In this document: positions 1-6,141 of the stretch, one piece after another | Layout: each line of letters opens with the position of its first letter | Numbering within the stretch: the stretch's first letter is position 1 | From: CAYJBH01 sp964369445 | GTDB lineage: Bacteria; Bacillota; Clostridia; Oscillospirales; Ruminococcaceae | DNA: 40,016 nucleotides | Direction: 5' to 3' | Assembly: GCA_964369445.1 (NCBI GenBank) | Contig: CAYJFU010000013.1 | Coordinates: 1-40,016, forward strand | Notes under the pieces: model-generated | Told to the model about the DNA's origin: nothing | Databases searched by the model: none | The model's input: the letters and a program-made list of their open reading frames with translations, nothing else | Made by a program: the position numbers and the translations under genes

Positions 1-166
1 CCTCGTCAAGTGTCAGTAGTAATTTCGGGTGATGGTCGGGTATAGATTTTAGCGGTGCGAGTTCTCGGTTTAAAGTGTTTTCGTCGAGCACCGATGCAGA
101 CACCTGAACATACATAACTCCGTCAAAATTACTTGCCACAAAATCAATTTCTTTTTCGGCGAGCTT
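1..166 (-). pseudogene. 3'-part remnant of an AAA ATPase of the DUF4143 type (runs off the window)
   Basis: Reading the minus strand from 166 leftwards gives 55 open codons beginning KLAEKEIDFVAS, followed by YVQVSASVLDEN and a NRELAPLKSI / HPKLLLTLDE region. This pattern (EIDFVA, then YIQV, then a REL..LK.I.D..PK..LTLDE block) is what I know from the C-terminal part of the AAA-ATPase/DUF4143 family, which is normally about 400 or more residues long. An in-frame TGA (plus positions 167-169) lies immediately upstream of the first family-like residue and no start codon is available, so the N-terminal ATPase portion is missing. The gene continues beyond base 1, so its 3' end is not seen. I infer a broken gene whose front was lost by recombination or assembly joining. 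The family match is from memory, not from a search. Confidence 0.6.
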
Positions 167-227
167 TCAGTCTGCCCTCCACAAGCCCTGCAAATGCAAG
201 GATGAAATATGATGAGAAGTTGCGACT

Positions 228-491
228 GTGGAGAGAGGCAATAATAGATATGGAGGTGTTAAGAACCAACCGACACTGAAGGGTGCATCTTTTGAAGAGG
301 CACAGGCTAACATGCAAGCGAAACTATCAGAAAGTGGCAAAACACAGGAAGAAATCGACGCTCTCATGGAAAAGCTCTCCACTAAATTTGATGAACTAAA
401 AGTCGAAAATGGAATTGAGGTGGCAGCTAAACAGGCAGAGCGTGAGGCAAACATAGCGGCTCGTGTGGAAAAAGGTGTTACAAGTGCATAA
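228..491 (+). CDS. Hypothetical protein, possibly the tail of a truncated gene
   Basis: I do not recognise this 87-residue open frame. From a GTG at 228 it encodes a hydrophilic, highly charged, mostly helical-looking protein with repeated Glu/Lys/Ala heptad-like stretches (for example EEAQANMQAKLSESG and DELKVENGIE) and no membrane segment or cysteine. There is no convincing Shine-Dalgarno sequence before 228; a GGAGGTG at about 252 lies inside the frame with no start codon after it. A short overlapping frame starting ATG at 202 ends at about 280. A strong terminator begins 18 bases after the stop, which suggests this really is the 3' end of a transcribed gene. The start could be wrong, or the frame could be the surviving C-terminus of a larger protein. 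Confidence 0.35.
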   Translation: MERGNNRYGGVKNQPTLKGASFEEAQANMQAKLSESGKTQEEIDALMEKLSTKFDELKVENGIEVAAKQAEREANIAARVEKGVTSA

Positions 492-509
492 GCACAGTAT
501 CATTAGCAT

Positions 510-536
510 AAAAAGGAGGTGCAACCCTCCTTTTTT
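510..536 (+). terminator. Rho-independent terminator
   Basis: A perfect 10-bp stem, AAAAAGGAGG pairing with CCTCCTTTTT, closes a 6-base TGCAAC loop and runs into a T stretch. It sits 18 bases after the stop of the hypothetical gene ending at 491 and terminates that transcript. It also isolates the debris region from the ylxM promoter. Confidence 0.85.
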
Positions 537-750
537 GTGCATTTCACCTTTTGAAATAAACCTTTATCGCCTTGTCACAATCTCTGCAGCGACCCTGCCC
601 AGCGCAGCAAAACAGGTGTCGATTAAATATCCACGCTCTTCTCTAAAGCGGCTGAGGAGTTGATAATAGTGTAGTTTTTTGCTCTTATCAATTATAATAT
701 GGTATGTCGTTGTGCTTCAAACATCCTGTACCCACACACAAAAAAACTAC
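537..750. other. Non-coding stretch with a startless minus-strand open fragment
   Basis: No complete gene is visible here. On the minus strand, plus positions 716 down to 564 form an open frame of about 51 codons ending in TAA, with protein-like composition (YYQLLSRFREERGYLID, then GRVAAEIVTRR at the end) but no ATG, GTG or TTG near its upstream limit, which is a TGA. It could be another remnant or a chance frame. I do not recognise a family. Confidence 0.35.
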
Positions 751-779
751 TTGACAAAAGTTACAAAAATAGCTATAAT
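751..779 (+). promoter_or_regulatory. Consensus SigA-type promoter of the ylxM-ffh operon
   Basis: TTGACA at 751-756 and TATAAT at 774-779 are both perfect consensus hexamers with the ideal 17-base spacer. The predicted transcription start is near 786, giving a leader of just under 50 bases before the ylxM GTG at 834. It is the only strong promoter I see before the run of genes ending with dus. Confidence 0.9.
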
Positions 780-833
780 AACCTAGAGATGTAAAAGTAA
801 AAGCCTTTACACTGTCGGACGAGAGGGAAATAA

Positions 834-1199
834 GTGAAAAAAAATCTTAACCTGTCGGTTCTTTTGGATTTTTATGGAGAAATGCTGACGGAAAAACAAC
901 GTGATGTTATGTATCAGTATTACTATGATGACCTCTCACTTGCCGAGATAGCCGCAAACTTCAACATAACAAGGCAGGGTGTGCGCGATGCACTTAAGCG
1001 TGCCGAAGCATATCTGCTGCAACTTGAAAACAATGTCGGGTTTGCCGGCAAATACCACAAGATACTTCGCGACGCGCAGGAGATTAACCGCCTTGCAAGG
1101 GACATTATGTTTTATGAAAACGGCTCTTATACAAGCTCGGCGCTCATACAGCAAAACGCGCAAAAGATAGCAGACCTGTCTGCGGCAATGAAAGATTAA
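834..1199 (+). CDS. ylxM: YlxM/p13-like DNA-binding protein (UPF0122)
   Basis: The 121-residue protein starts LLDFYGEMLTEKQRDVM and continues into a helix-turn-helix (residues about 16-60) with the stretch LSLAEIAANFNITRQGV, the hallmark of the YlxM family. The family is a short sigma-70 region-4-like HTH protein encoded just upstream of ffh in Firmicutes and is thought to modulate the signal recognition particle system; its exact role is not settled. The GTG at 834 follows a purine-rich GAGAGGGAAATAA, and the frame has the usual family length. The gap to ffh is 11 bases, so the two are almost certainly cotranscribed from the promoter at 751-779. Confidence 0.92.
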   Translation: MKKNLNLSVLLDFYGEMLTEKQRDVMYQYYYDDLSLAEIAANFNITRQGVRDALKRAEAYLLQLENNVGFAGKYHKILRDAQEINRLARDIMFYENGSYTSSALIQQNAQKIADLSAAMKD

Positions 1200-1210
1200 A
1201 GGGGATTAAT

Positions 1211-2533
1211 TTGGCATTTGAAGGATTGACACAACGCCTGAGCGAAACGTTTAAAAAATTAAAAGGGCGCGGCAGACTGTCGGAAAGTGATATTAAACTT
1301 GCCATGCGCGAGGTGCGGCTTGCACTGCTTGATGCCGATGTCAGTTTGCCGGTAGCAAAAAAGTTTATAAACGACGTTACGGAAAAGGCGGTGGGCGAAG
1401 AGGTCACGCAGAGCCTTACGCCGGCACAGCAGGTCATTAAAATTGTCCGTGACGAACTAACGGCGCTCATGGGTAGCGATGTCTCAACGATACACATCAA
1501 CTCAAAACCACCCACCGTGATAATGATGTGCGGCTTGCAGGGTAGCGGTAAGACAACCCACGCGGCAAAACTTGCAAAGCACTATATAAAGGAAGGGCAT
1601 CGCCCGATACTGCTCGCCTGTGACATCTACCGTCCAGCGGCGATACATCAACTTAAAGTCGTCGGTGAGGCGGCAGGTGCAACGGTGTTTGAGCTAGGCC
1701 AAACTGACCCTGTCGAGGTGGCAAAAAAAGGTTTTGCTCACAGCCGCGATTACGGACACGATATAGTTATCATCGACACGGCAGGTCGCTTACAGATAGA
1801 CGAAAAGTTGATGGAAGAGCTTGCAAACATCAAAAGCGTTGTTCACGTCGACGAGACGTTGCTTGTTGTCGATGCCATGCTCGGTCAGCAGTCGGTATCA
1901 GTTGCTAAAGAGTTTAACGAGAAGGTCGGTCTTGACGGTGTTATACTCTCCAAACTAGATGGTGATGCAAGGGGCGGCGCGGCACTTTCGGTCAAGGCAA
2001 CCACCGGTAAACCCATTAAATTTGTAGGTGTCGGTGAGAAACTCGACGCACTGGAACAGTTTTATCCCGATCGAATGGCAGGTCGTATCCTAGGCATGGG
2101 CGATGTGCTGTCGCTTATTGAAAAGGCTGAGGAAATACAGCAGGGCATGTCGGAGGAGGAACTCGGCGACCCGCTCGAGCGCTTTGACATGAACGAGATG
2201 CTAAAACAGCTACAGCATGTAAAAAAGATGGGCGGTCTTGGTGCGATACTCTCCATGATACCCGGCGCGGCAAACGTCAACCCCGACGAGGTGGACGACA
2301 AACAACTTGTTCGCGTGGAGGCGATAATAAACTCCATGACCAAAAAAGAACGGGCAAAACCCGCTTTAATAGATCCCAAGCGCAAAAGGCGCATTGCCGC
2401 AGGCAGCGGCACCGATGTTCCCGCCATCAACAGGCTGCTTAAACAGTATTTCGAAATGGAAAAGATGATGAAAAAGTTTAAGCGCAGCCCGAAAAAAATG
2501 AAGCAGATGGCACGTCAATTAGGTATACAGTGA
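1211..2533 (+). CDS. ffh: Signal recognition particle GTPase Ffh
   Basis: Ffh binds 4.5S/SRP RNA and signal sequences of nascent membrane proteins and, with FtsY, delivers ribosomes to the translocon. All three domains are visible in 440 residues: an N domain beginning MAFEGLTQRLSETFKKLKG, a G domain with the P-loop GLQGSGKTT (residues 108-116), DTAGR (189-193) and the SKLDGD guanine-specificity motif (247-252), and a C-terminal M domain rich in Met and Lys ending in a KKMKQMARQLG tail. The start is a TTG at 1211, chosen because it aligns exactly with the family N-terminus and follows GGGGAT. It is the second gene of the ylxM operon. Confidence 0.97.
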   Translation: MAFEGLTQRLSETFKKLKGRGRLSESDIKLAMREVRLALLDADVSLPVAKKFINDVTEKAVGEEVTQSLTPAQQVIKIVRDELTALMGSDVSTIHINSKPPTVIMMCGLQGSGKTTHAAKLAKHYIKEGHRPILLACDIYRPAAIHQLKVVGEAAGATVFELGQTDPVEVAKKGFAHSRDYGHDIVIIDTAGRLQIDEKLMEELANIKSVVHVDETLLVVDAMLGQQSVSVAKEFNEKVGLDGVILSKLDGDARGGAALSVKATTGKPIKFVGVGEKLDALEQFYPDRMAGRILGMGDVLSLIEKAEEIQQGMSEEELGDPLERFDMNEMLKQLQHVKKMGGLGAILSMIPGAANVNPDEVDDKQLVRVEAIINSMTKKERAKPALIDPKRKRRIAAGSGTDVPAINRLLKQYFEMEKMMKKFKRSPKKMKQMARQLGIQ

Positions 2534-2754
2534 GTCACTCAATCACTGCATATGGTCAATTAACTTGAAAAACGATACCGGGTTGTCAAGTGGAAATTTT
2601 GCCTATCAAGTGGGCGGCGGATTGAGGATACTTTGTGTATTCCGATTTACGCAGGCAAAGTTAGGCGGTATTTATACCGACAAAACGAGTTGGTTTTTAA
2701 GCTAACTGACTATAAGAAGTTATACATGTGTTAAATCGAAAGGAATTAAAATTT
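2534..2754 (+). promoter_or_regulatory. Structured leader upstream of rpsP
   Basis: This 221-base stretch between ffh and rpsP holds no gene. It contains a TCAAGTGG repeat (about 2585 and 2606), a closing stem TTTGCCT (2598-2604) with AGGCAAA (2653-2659), inside which GGATAC (2626-2631) pairs with GTATTC (2637-2642, one G-U), and then a CGGTA-TTTA-TACCG hairpin (2666-2679). No clear promoter or terminator was found. The layout suggests an mRNA leader or processing site controlling rpsP expression relative to ffh; this is inference from pairing alone. Confidence 0.4.
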
Positions 2755-3000
2755 ATGGCAGTTAAAATTCGTCTGCGTCGTATGGGCGCAAAAAAAGCAC
2801 CTTTTTACCGTATAGTTGTTGCAGATTCTCGTTTCCCGAGAGATGGTCGTTTTATTGAGGAGATCGGTTTTTATGATCCCACAAAAGAGCCGGCCGAGTT
2901 TAAAGTTGATGCGGATAAAGTAAAGAGCTGGCTTGCCAACGGCGCACAGCCTACCGACAGTGTCAGAGCTCTTTTAAAGCGCAACAACACATTAGATTAA
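2755..3000 (+). CDS. rpsP: 30S ribosomal protein bS16
   Basis: The 81-residue product carries the canonical bS16 signature: MAVKIRLRRMGAKKAPFYRI near the N-terminus, ADSRFPRDGRFIEEIGFYDP, and a C-terminal half with WLANGAQPTDSVRALLKR. bS16 is a 16S rRNA-binding protein of the small subunit body and aids 30S assembly. The ATG at 2755 is preceded by AAAGGA at a good distance; an upstream in-frame start at 2728 would add nine residues absent from the family and is rejected. It is followed after 10 bases by khpA, the usual firmicute arrangement. Confidence 0.97.
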   Translation: MAVKIRLRRMGAKKAPFYRIVVADSRFPRDGRFIEEIGFYDPTKEPAEFKVDADKVKSWLANGAQPTDSVRALLKRNNTLD

Positions 3001-3010
3001 GAGGTGCCGG

Positions 3011-3241
3011 TTGAAGGAACTTTTGATAATAATTGCCCGCGGTCTTGTCGAAAACAAGGACGCTGTCAGTGTGTCGGATTCGGTGCAGGGTGACGGTACA
3101 ATTGTGTTCCGTCTGAGCGTTGCACCGGAAGATATGGGGCGCGTCATAGGCAAGCAGGGTAGAATCGCTAAAGCTATAAGGACGGTAATGCGTTCTGCGG
3201 CTGTAAAAAGCGGTGTAAAGGTGATGGTAGAAATTGACTGA
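3011..3241 (+). CDS. khpA: KH-domain RNA-binding protein KhpA (YlqC)
   Basis: This 76-residue protein is essentially one type II KH domain. The signature APEDMGRVIGKQGRIAKAIR contains the G-K-Q-G nucleic-acid-binding loop at residues 47-50. KhpA forms a complex with KhpB/Jag in Firmicutes and influences cell elongation and RNA metabolism (known for the family). The TTG start at 3011 follows GAGGTG and gives the standard N-terminus MKELLIIIARGLV. Its stop overlaps the rimM start by eight bases, so the two are likely translationally coupled. Confidence 0.93.
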   Translation: MKELLIIIARGLVENKDAVSVSDSVQGDGTIVFRLSVAPEDMGRVIGKQGRIAKAIRTVMRSAAVKSGVKVMVEID

Positions 3242-3737
3242 CAGCGAAGTTTTATATATTGGCGACGCTGTTGCGTTGCACGGAATATCCGGCGAGATTC
3301 GGCTACATGTTGTGGCTGACTCGCCGGACTTTGCAAAGCAGTTTAAGCGATTTTTCTGTGAGGGCAAAGAATGCACGGTACAGCGCTTGAGAATACACAA
3401 AAACTGTGCCGTAATAAAGTTTGACGGTGTCGATAATCCCGATGCCGCGCGACTGCTTGTCGGAAAAGGCTTTTTCATAGCGCGCGACGACGTAAAACTG
3501 CCAAAAGGGAGCTATTTTATAGCGGACATATTGGGTTTTGAGATTGTTGATAACGATACAGGGGCAGTTTACGGACAGTTGACGCAGGTGCAAAACCACG
3601 GTGCCGGCGATATCTATTACATAAAAACCCCGAGCGGGGAAGAACTTCTTTTTCCGGCTGTCGCGCAGTTTGTTGCACGACGGGACTTTGAGGCGAAAAG
3701 AATTTTCATAACGCCGATACCCGGCATGTTTGAATAG
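3234..3737 (+). CDS. rimM: Ribosome maturation factor RimM
   Basis: RimM assists maturation of the 30S head. The 167-residue protein shows an N-terminal RimM barrel (GDAVALHGISGEIRLHV) and, from about residue 95, a PRC-barrel-like half with GSYFIADILGFEIVD and the C-terminal LLFPAVAQFV...ITPIPGMFE segment typical of the family. The TTG start at 3234 lies inside khpA and its position matches the usual RimM N-terminus. Location between khpA and trmD is the standard order and supports the assignment. Confidence 0.92.
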   Translation: MTDSEVLYIGDAVALHGISGEIRLHVVADSPDFAKQFKRFFCEGKECTVQRLRIHKNCAVIKFDGVDNPDAARLLVGKGFFIARDDVKLPKGSYFIADILGFEIVDNDTGAVYGQLTQVQNHGAGDIYYIKTPSGEELLFPAVAQFVARRDFEAKRIFITPIPGMFE

Positions 3738-3744
3738 GTACGCG

Positions 3745-4401
3745 ATGATAAGAATTGACATAGCGAGCGTTTTCCCAAAAAGCGTTGCGGATTTTTTGGC
3801 GACAAGCATAACCGGCAGGGCACAGCAAAAGGGTGCGGTGGAACTATACTGTCACGACATACGCGACTACAGCGACAACGTACACCGCAAAACCGACGAC
3901 GAGCCTTTTGGCGGCGGCCACGGCATGGTTATGACCGCCGAGCCTATAGCGCGCACCGTCGAGGCGGTGCAAAGGCAGATAGGCACAAAACCCCATGTCA
4001 TATTTATGACGGCGCAGGGCGCTCGTTACACCCAAGGTCATGCGAAACGGCTTGCAAACATGCCTAACATACTGCTTGTTTGCGGTCACTATGAGGGCAT
4101 CGACAGGCGTGTTATCGACATGTTTGCCGACGAAGAGATATCGCTCGGCGACTTTGTGCTCACCGGTGGTGAGGCGGCGGCTGTCTGTATAGCAGACAGT
4201 GTTATTCGCTTGCAAGAGGGTGTGCTCAGCTCAGCGGAGGGTTACGAAAAGGAAAGTCACTATGAACAGGGCTACCTTGAACATCCGCAGTACACAAGAC
4301 CGGCCGTGTGGCGTGGAGTAGAGGTGCCACCGGTGTTGCGTGGCGGCAACCACAAGCTGATAGAGCAGTGGAAAGAGGATACCTCGCAGCGTGAGGGATA
4401 A
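3745..4401 (+). CDS. trmD: tRNA (guanine37-N1)-methyltransferase TrmD
   Basis: TrmD methylates G37 next to the anticodon using S-adenosylmethionine, preventing frameshifting. The SPOUT trefoil-knot motif is plain: LLVCGHYEGIDRRVID from residue 110, followed by EISLGDFVLTGGEAAA. A conserved DEPFGGGHGMVM segment lies upstream. The ATG at 3745 gives the expected MIRIDIASVFP start and has AGGT six bases upstream; a TTG at 3730 overlapping rimM would add five residues and is less likely. At 218 residues it is slightly shorter than the usual 230-250. In many Firmicutes rplS follows; here dus follows after four bases. Confidence 0.96.
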   Translation: MIRIDIASVFPKSVADFLATSITGRAQQKGAVELYCHDIRDYSDNVHRKTDDEPFGGGHGMVMTAEPIARTVEAVQRQIGTKPHVIFMTAQGARYTQGHAKRLANMPNILLVCGHYEGIDRRVIDMFADEEISLGDFVLTGGEAAAVCIADSVIRLQEGVLSSAEGYEKESHYEQGYLEHPQYTRPAVWRGVEVPPVLRGGNHKLIEQWKEDTSQREG

Positions 4402-4405
4402 CTTT

Positions 4406-5347
4406 ATGGCGACTTTTTGTAATATTGACCTGTCAGATGGTGCAGCACTGGCACCGATGGCAGGTTTTACCGACGATATATTTCGTATGCTGTGCGCAGA
4501 GCACGGCGCGATTTTCACCGTGTCTGAGATGGTGAGTGTACGTGCTGTGACACTCGGCGATAAGAAAAGCCACACGCTTTGCGAAAATCGCTCATCTTTA
4601 AGACCTTACGGTATACAGCTTTTCGGATCGCGAGCCGAAGACTTTGCCGTCGCCGCACAGCGTCTGTTGTGCCACAAACCGGATTTTTATGATATAAACT
4701 GCGGTTGTCCGGCACCTAAGATAACGGGGCCGGGTGGTGGTAGTGCACTTTTGCGCTCGCCGGAGCTTGTCGGCGATATAGTGCGCGCCGTGCTGTGTGC
4801 CGGTCTTCCTGTCAGCGTAAAATTGCGCACCGGTATCGAGGGTGAAAACCTGGCCGTTGCCGCGGCGCTTGCCGCACAACAGGCAGGTGCGTCACTTGTG
4901 ACGGTACACGGCAGGTATCAAAAGCAGGGGTATCGTCCGCCGGTGGATTATACAATTGCTGCGGAGGTGAAAAAAGCGTTGAGCGTACCGATGCTCTACA
5001 ACGGCGACGTTTGCGACGCACAAAGCGCAATTTCGGCAAAAAAACTAACCGGCGCTGACGGTGTCATGGTTGGCAGGGCGGCTCTTGGCAACCCGTTTGT
5101 GTTTGACACTATAAAAAACGGCACGCCTGCGAGCGATGTCACAACACATGCCGACATGATGTTGCGCCATGCGACACTTATAGACGCACACAGCGGTACT
5201 AATGGTATAAGGGCGTTTAGGGGGCACATTTCACACTACATTAAAGGCTACCGTGGCGCGAGTGCGCTACGCAAAAAGGCAGTAAGTGTCTGCACCCTTG
5301 ACGATGTGAAAGTAATAGTACGAGAGTTGCAGGTGGCAGGTCACTGA
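4406..5347 (+). CDS. dus: tRNA-dihydrouridine synthase (DusB-like)
   Basis: This FMN enzyme reduces specific uridines in tRNA. The 313-residue protein has the TIM-barrel FMN site APMAGFTDDIFR at the start, INCGCPAPKITGPGGGSALL with the likely catalytic Cys101, VSVKLRTG, VTVHGRYQKQGY, LYNGDVCDAQSA and GVMVGRAALGNPFVF, in the correct order for Dus proteins. The ATG at 4406 follows GAGGGATAACTTT; a GTG at 4391 overlapping trmD is less likely. It ends the + strand operon, and the convergent yfbR gene ends only 18 bases further on with no obvious terminator between them. Confidence 0.93.
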   Translation: MATFCNIDLSDGAALAPMAGFTDDIFRMLCAEHGAIFTVSEMVSVRAVTLGDKKSHTLCENRSSLRPYGIQLFGSRAEDFAVAAQRLLCHKPDFYDINCGCPAPKITGPGGGSALLRSPELVGDIVRAVLCAGLPVSVKLRTGIEGENLAVAAALAAQQAGASLVTVHGRYQKQGYRPPVDYTIAAEVKKALSVPMLYNGDVCDAQSAISAKKLTGADGVMVGRAALGNPFVFDTIKNGTPASDVTTHADMMLRHATLIDAHSGTNGIRAFRGHISHYIKGYRGASALRKKAVSVCTLDDVKVIVRELQVAGH

Positions 5348-5365
5348 CATCGCCGGTACAATGCA

Positions 5366-5953
5366 TTACACAAGTGTCAACTCGTCCAGCGTTTTGGAGA
5401 ACTCCGGCAACATGTGTTCAATAAAGTACTGTACCTCCGCAAGAGCCATTTCATCCAGCGCCTGCTTTTGCGATGTCAATGCCGAGGTAAAATCACCGTT
5501 GCCTGCATGTGTTTCTTCTATGCATTTGATATATGCCGACAGCTTGTCCGCCGCTTTAAGCAGACGGCGCTCATAGTCGGTGAGGAATCCCTCACTTGCA
5601 TAACCGTAAATCTCCTCGCCCACATTCTGGGGTAACAGACTGCAAAGTTGCGCCACCGAGACCGCTTCAAGTTTTTTGTACTCTATTTTCAAACGCTCGT
5701 TTTGATATTTGACAGGTGTGGGCATATCACCGGTCAGTATTTCGCTGATGTCGTGGTAAAGCGCTGATGTTGCAAGTCGGCAAGGCTGTACATCCGTCCT
5801 TGCAAATTGCTTGGTGGCAAGCACACCCAGTAGGTGTGCAAGCTGAGCTGTCTGTGCGCTGTGTTGCGCGAGGTCTTCGGCGTGTAGTTGGCGCATAAGC
5901 CCCCACCGCCCTATATATTTCATGCGTGCGACAAGCGCCGGAAATGTGTACAT
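5366..5953 (-). CDS. HD-domain 5'-nucleotidase, YfbR-like
   Basis: The 195-residue protein matches the YfbR family of metal-dependent HD phosphohydrolases that dephosphorylate deoxyribonucleoside monophosphates. Visible residues are R16-W17 in YIGRWGLMR, H31 (AEDLAQHS), the H67-D68 pair and E71 in LYHDISEILTGDMPTP, and a later AADKLSAYI with the last metal-ligand Asp. In E. coli YfbR the equivalent Trp enforces deoxy specificity, so this enzyme probably shares it. I place the start at the ATG at 5953, with GGGAG eight bases upstream; ATGs at 5974 and 5986 are in frame but too close to the predicted promoter at 5989-6017. It is the only intact minus-strand gene here. Confidence 0.85.
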   Translation of the reverse strand: MYTFPALVARMKYIGRWGLMRQLHAEDLAQHSAQTAQLAHLLGVLATKQFARTDVQPCRLATSALYHDISEILTGDMPTPVKYQNERLKIEYKKLEAVSVAQLCSLLPQNVGEEIYGYASEGFLTDYERRLLKAADKLSAYIKCIEETHAGNGDFTSALTSQKQALDEMALAEVQYFIEHMLPEFSKTLDELTLV

Positions 5954-5988
5954 GTTAACCGCTCCCAATTTCATTTGCAACCTCATTT

Positions 5989-6017
5989 ATTTTATACAAT
6001 ATTGTCACTATAGTCAA
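5989..6017 (-). promoter_or_regulatory. Promoter of the yfbR-like gene
   Basis: On the minus strand, TTGACT (plus 6012-6017) and TAAAAT (plus 5989-5994) are separated by 17 bases. Transcription would start near 5982, leaving a leader of about 29 bases before the ATG at 5953 but almost none before the alternative ATGs, which supports the shorter gene model. Confidence 0.7.
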
Positions 6018-6141
6018 GTAATGTCAACAACTATGTGTTAACAATAGCGTATTTTTTGACCTTCCGTGTTTGTTATCCTCGCCGGAGGAAAGCAAACAAA
6101 AAAATATTTGTCGCTCTAAGTTGTTACTGTTAGGAGGATTT

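Noticed and set aside
3730..3744. TTG at 3730 as the trmD start
   Set aside because: The ATG at 3745 has an AGGT at a suitable distance and gives the family N-terminus MIRIDI.
3303..3809. 168-codon minus-strand open frame over rimM and trmD
   Set aside because: Antisense to two well-supported genes with no signals of its own.
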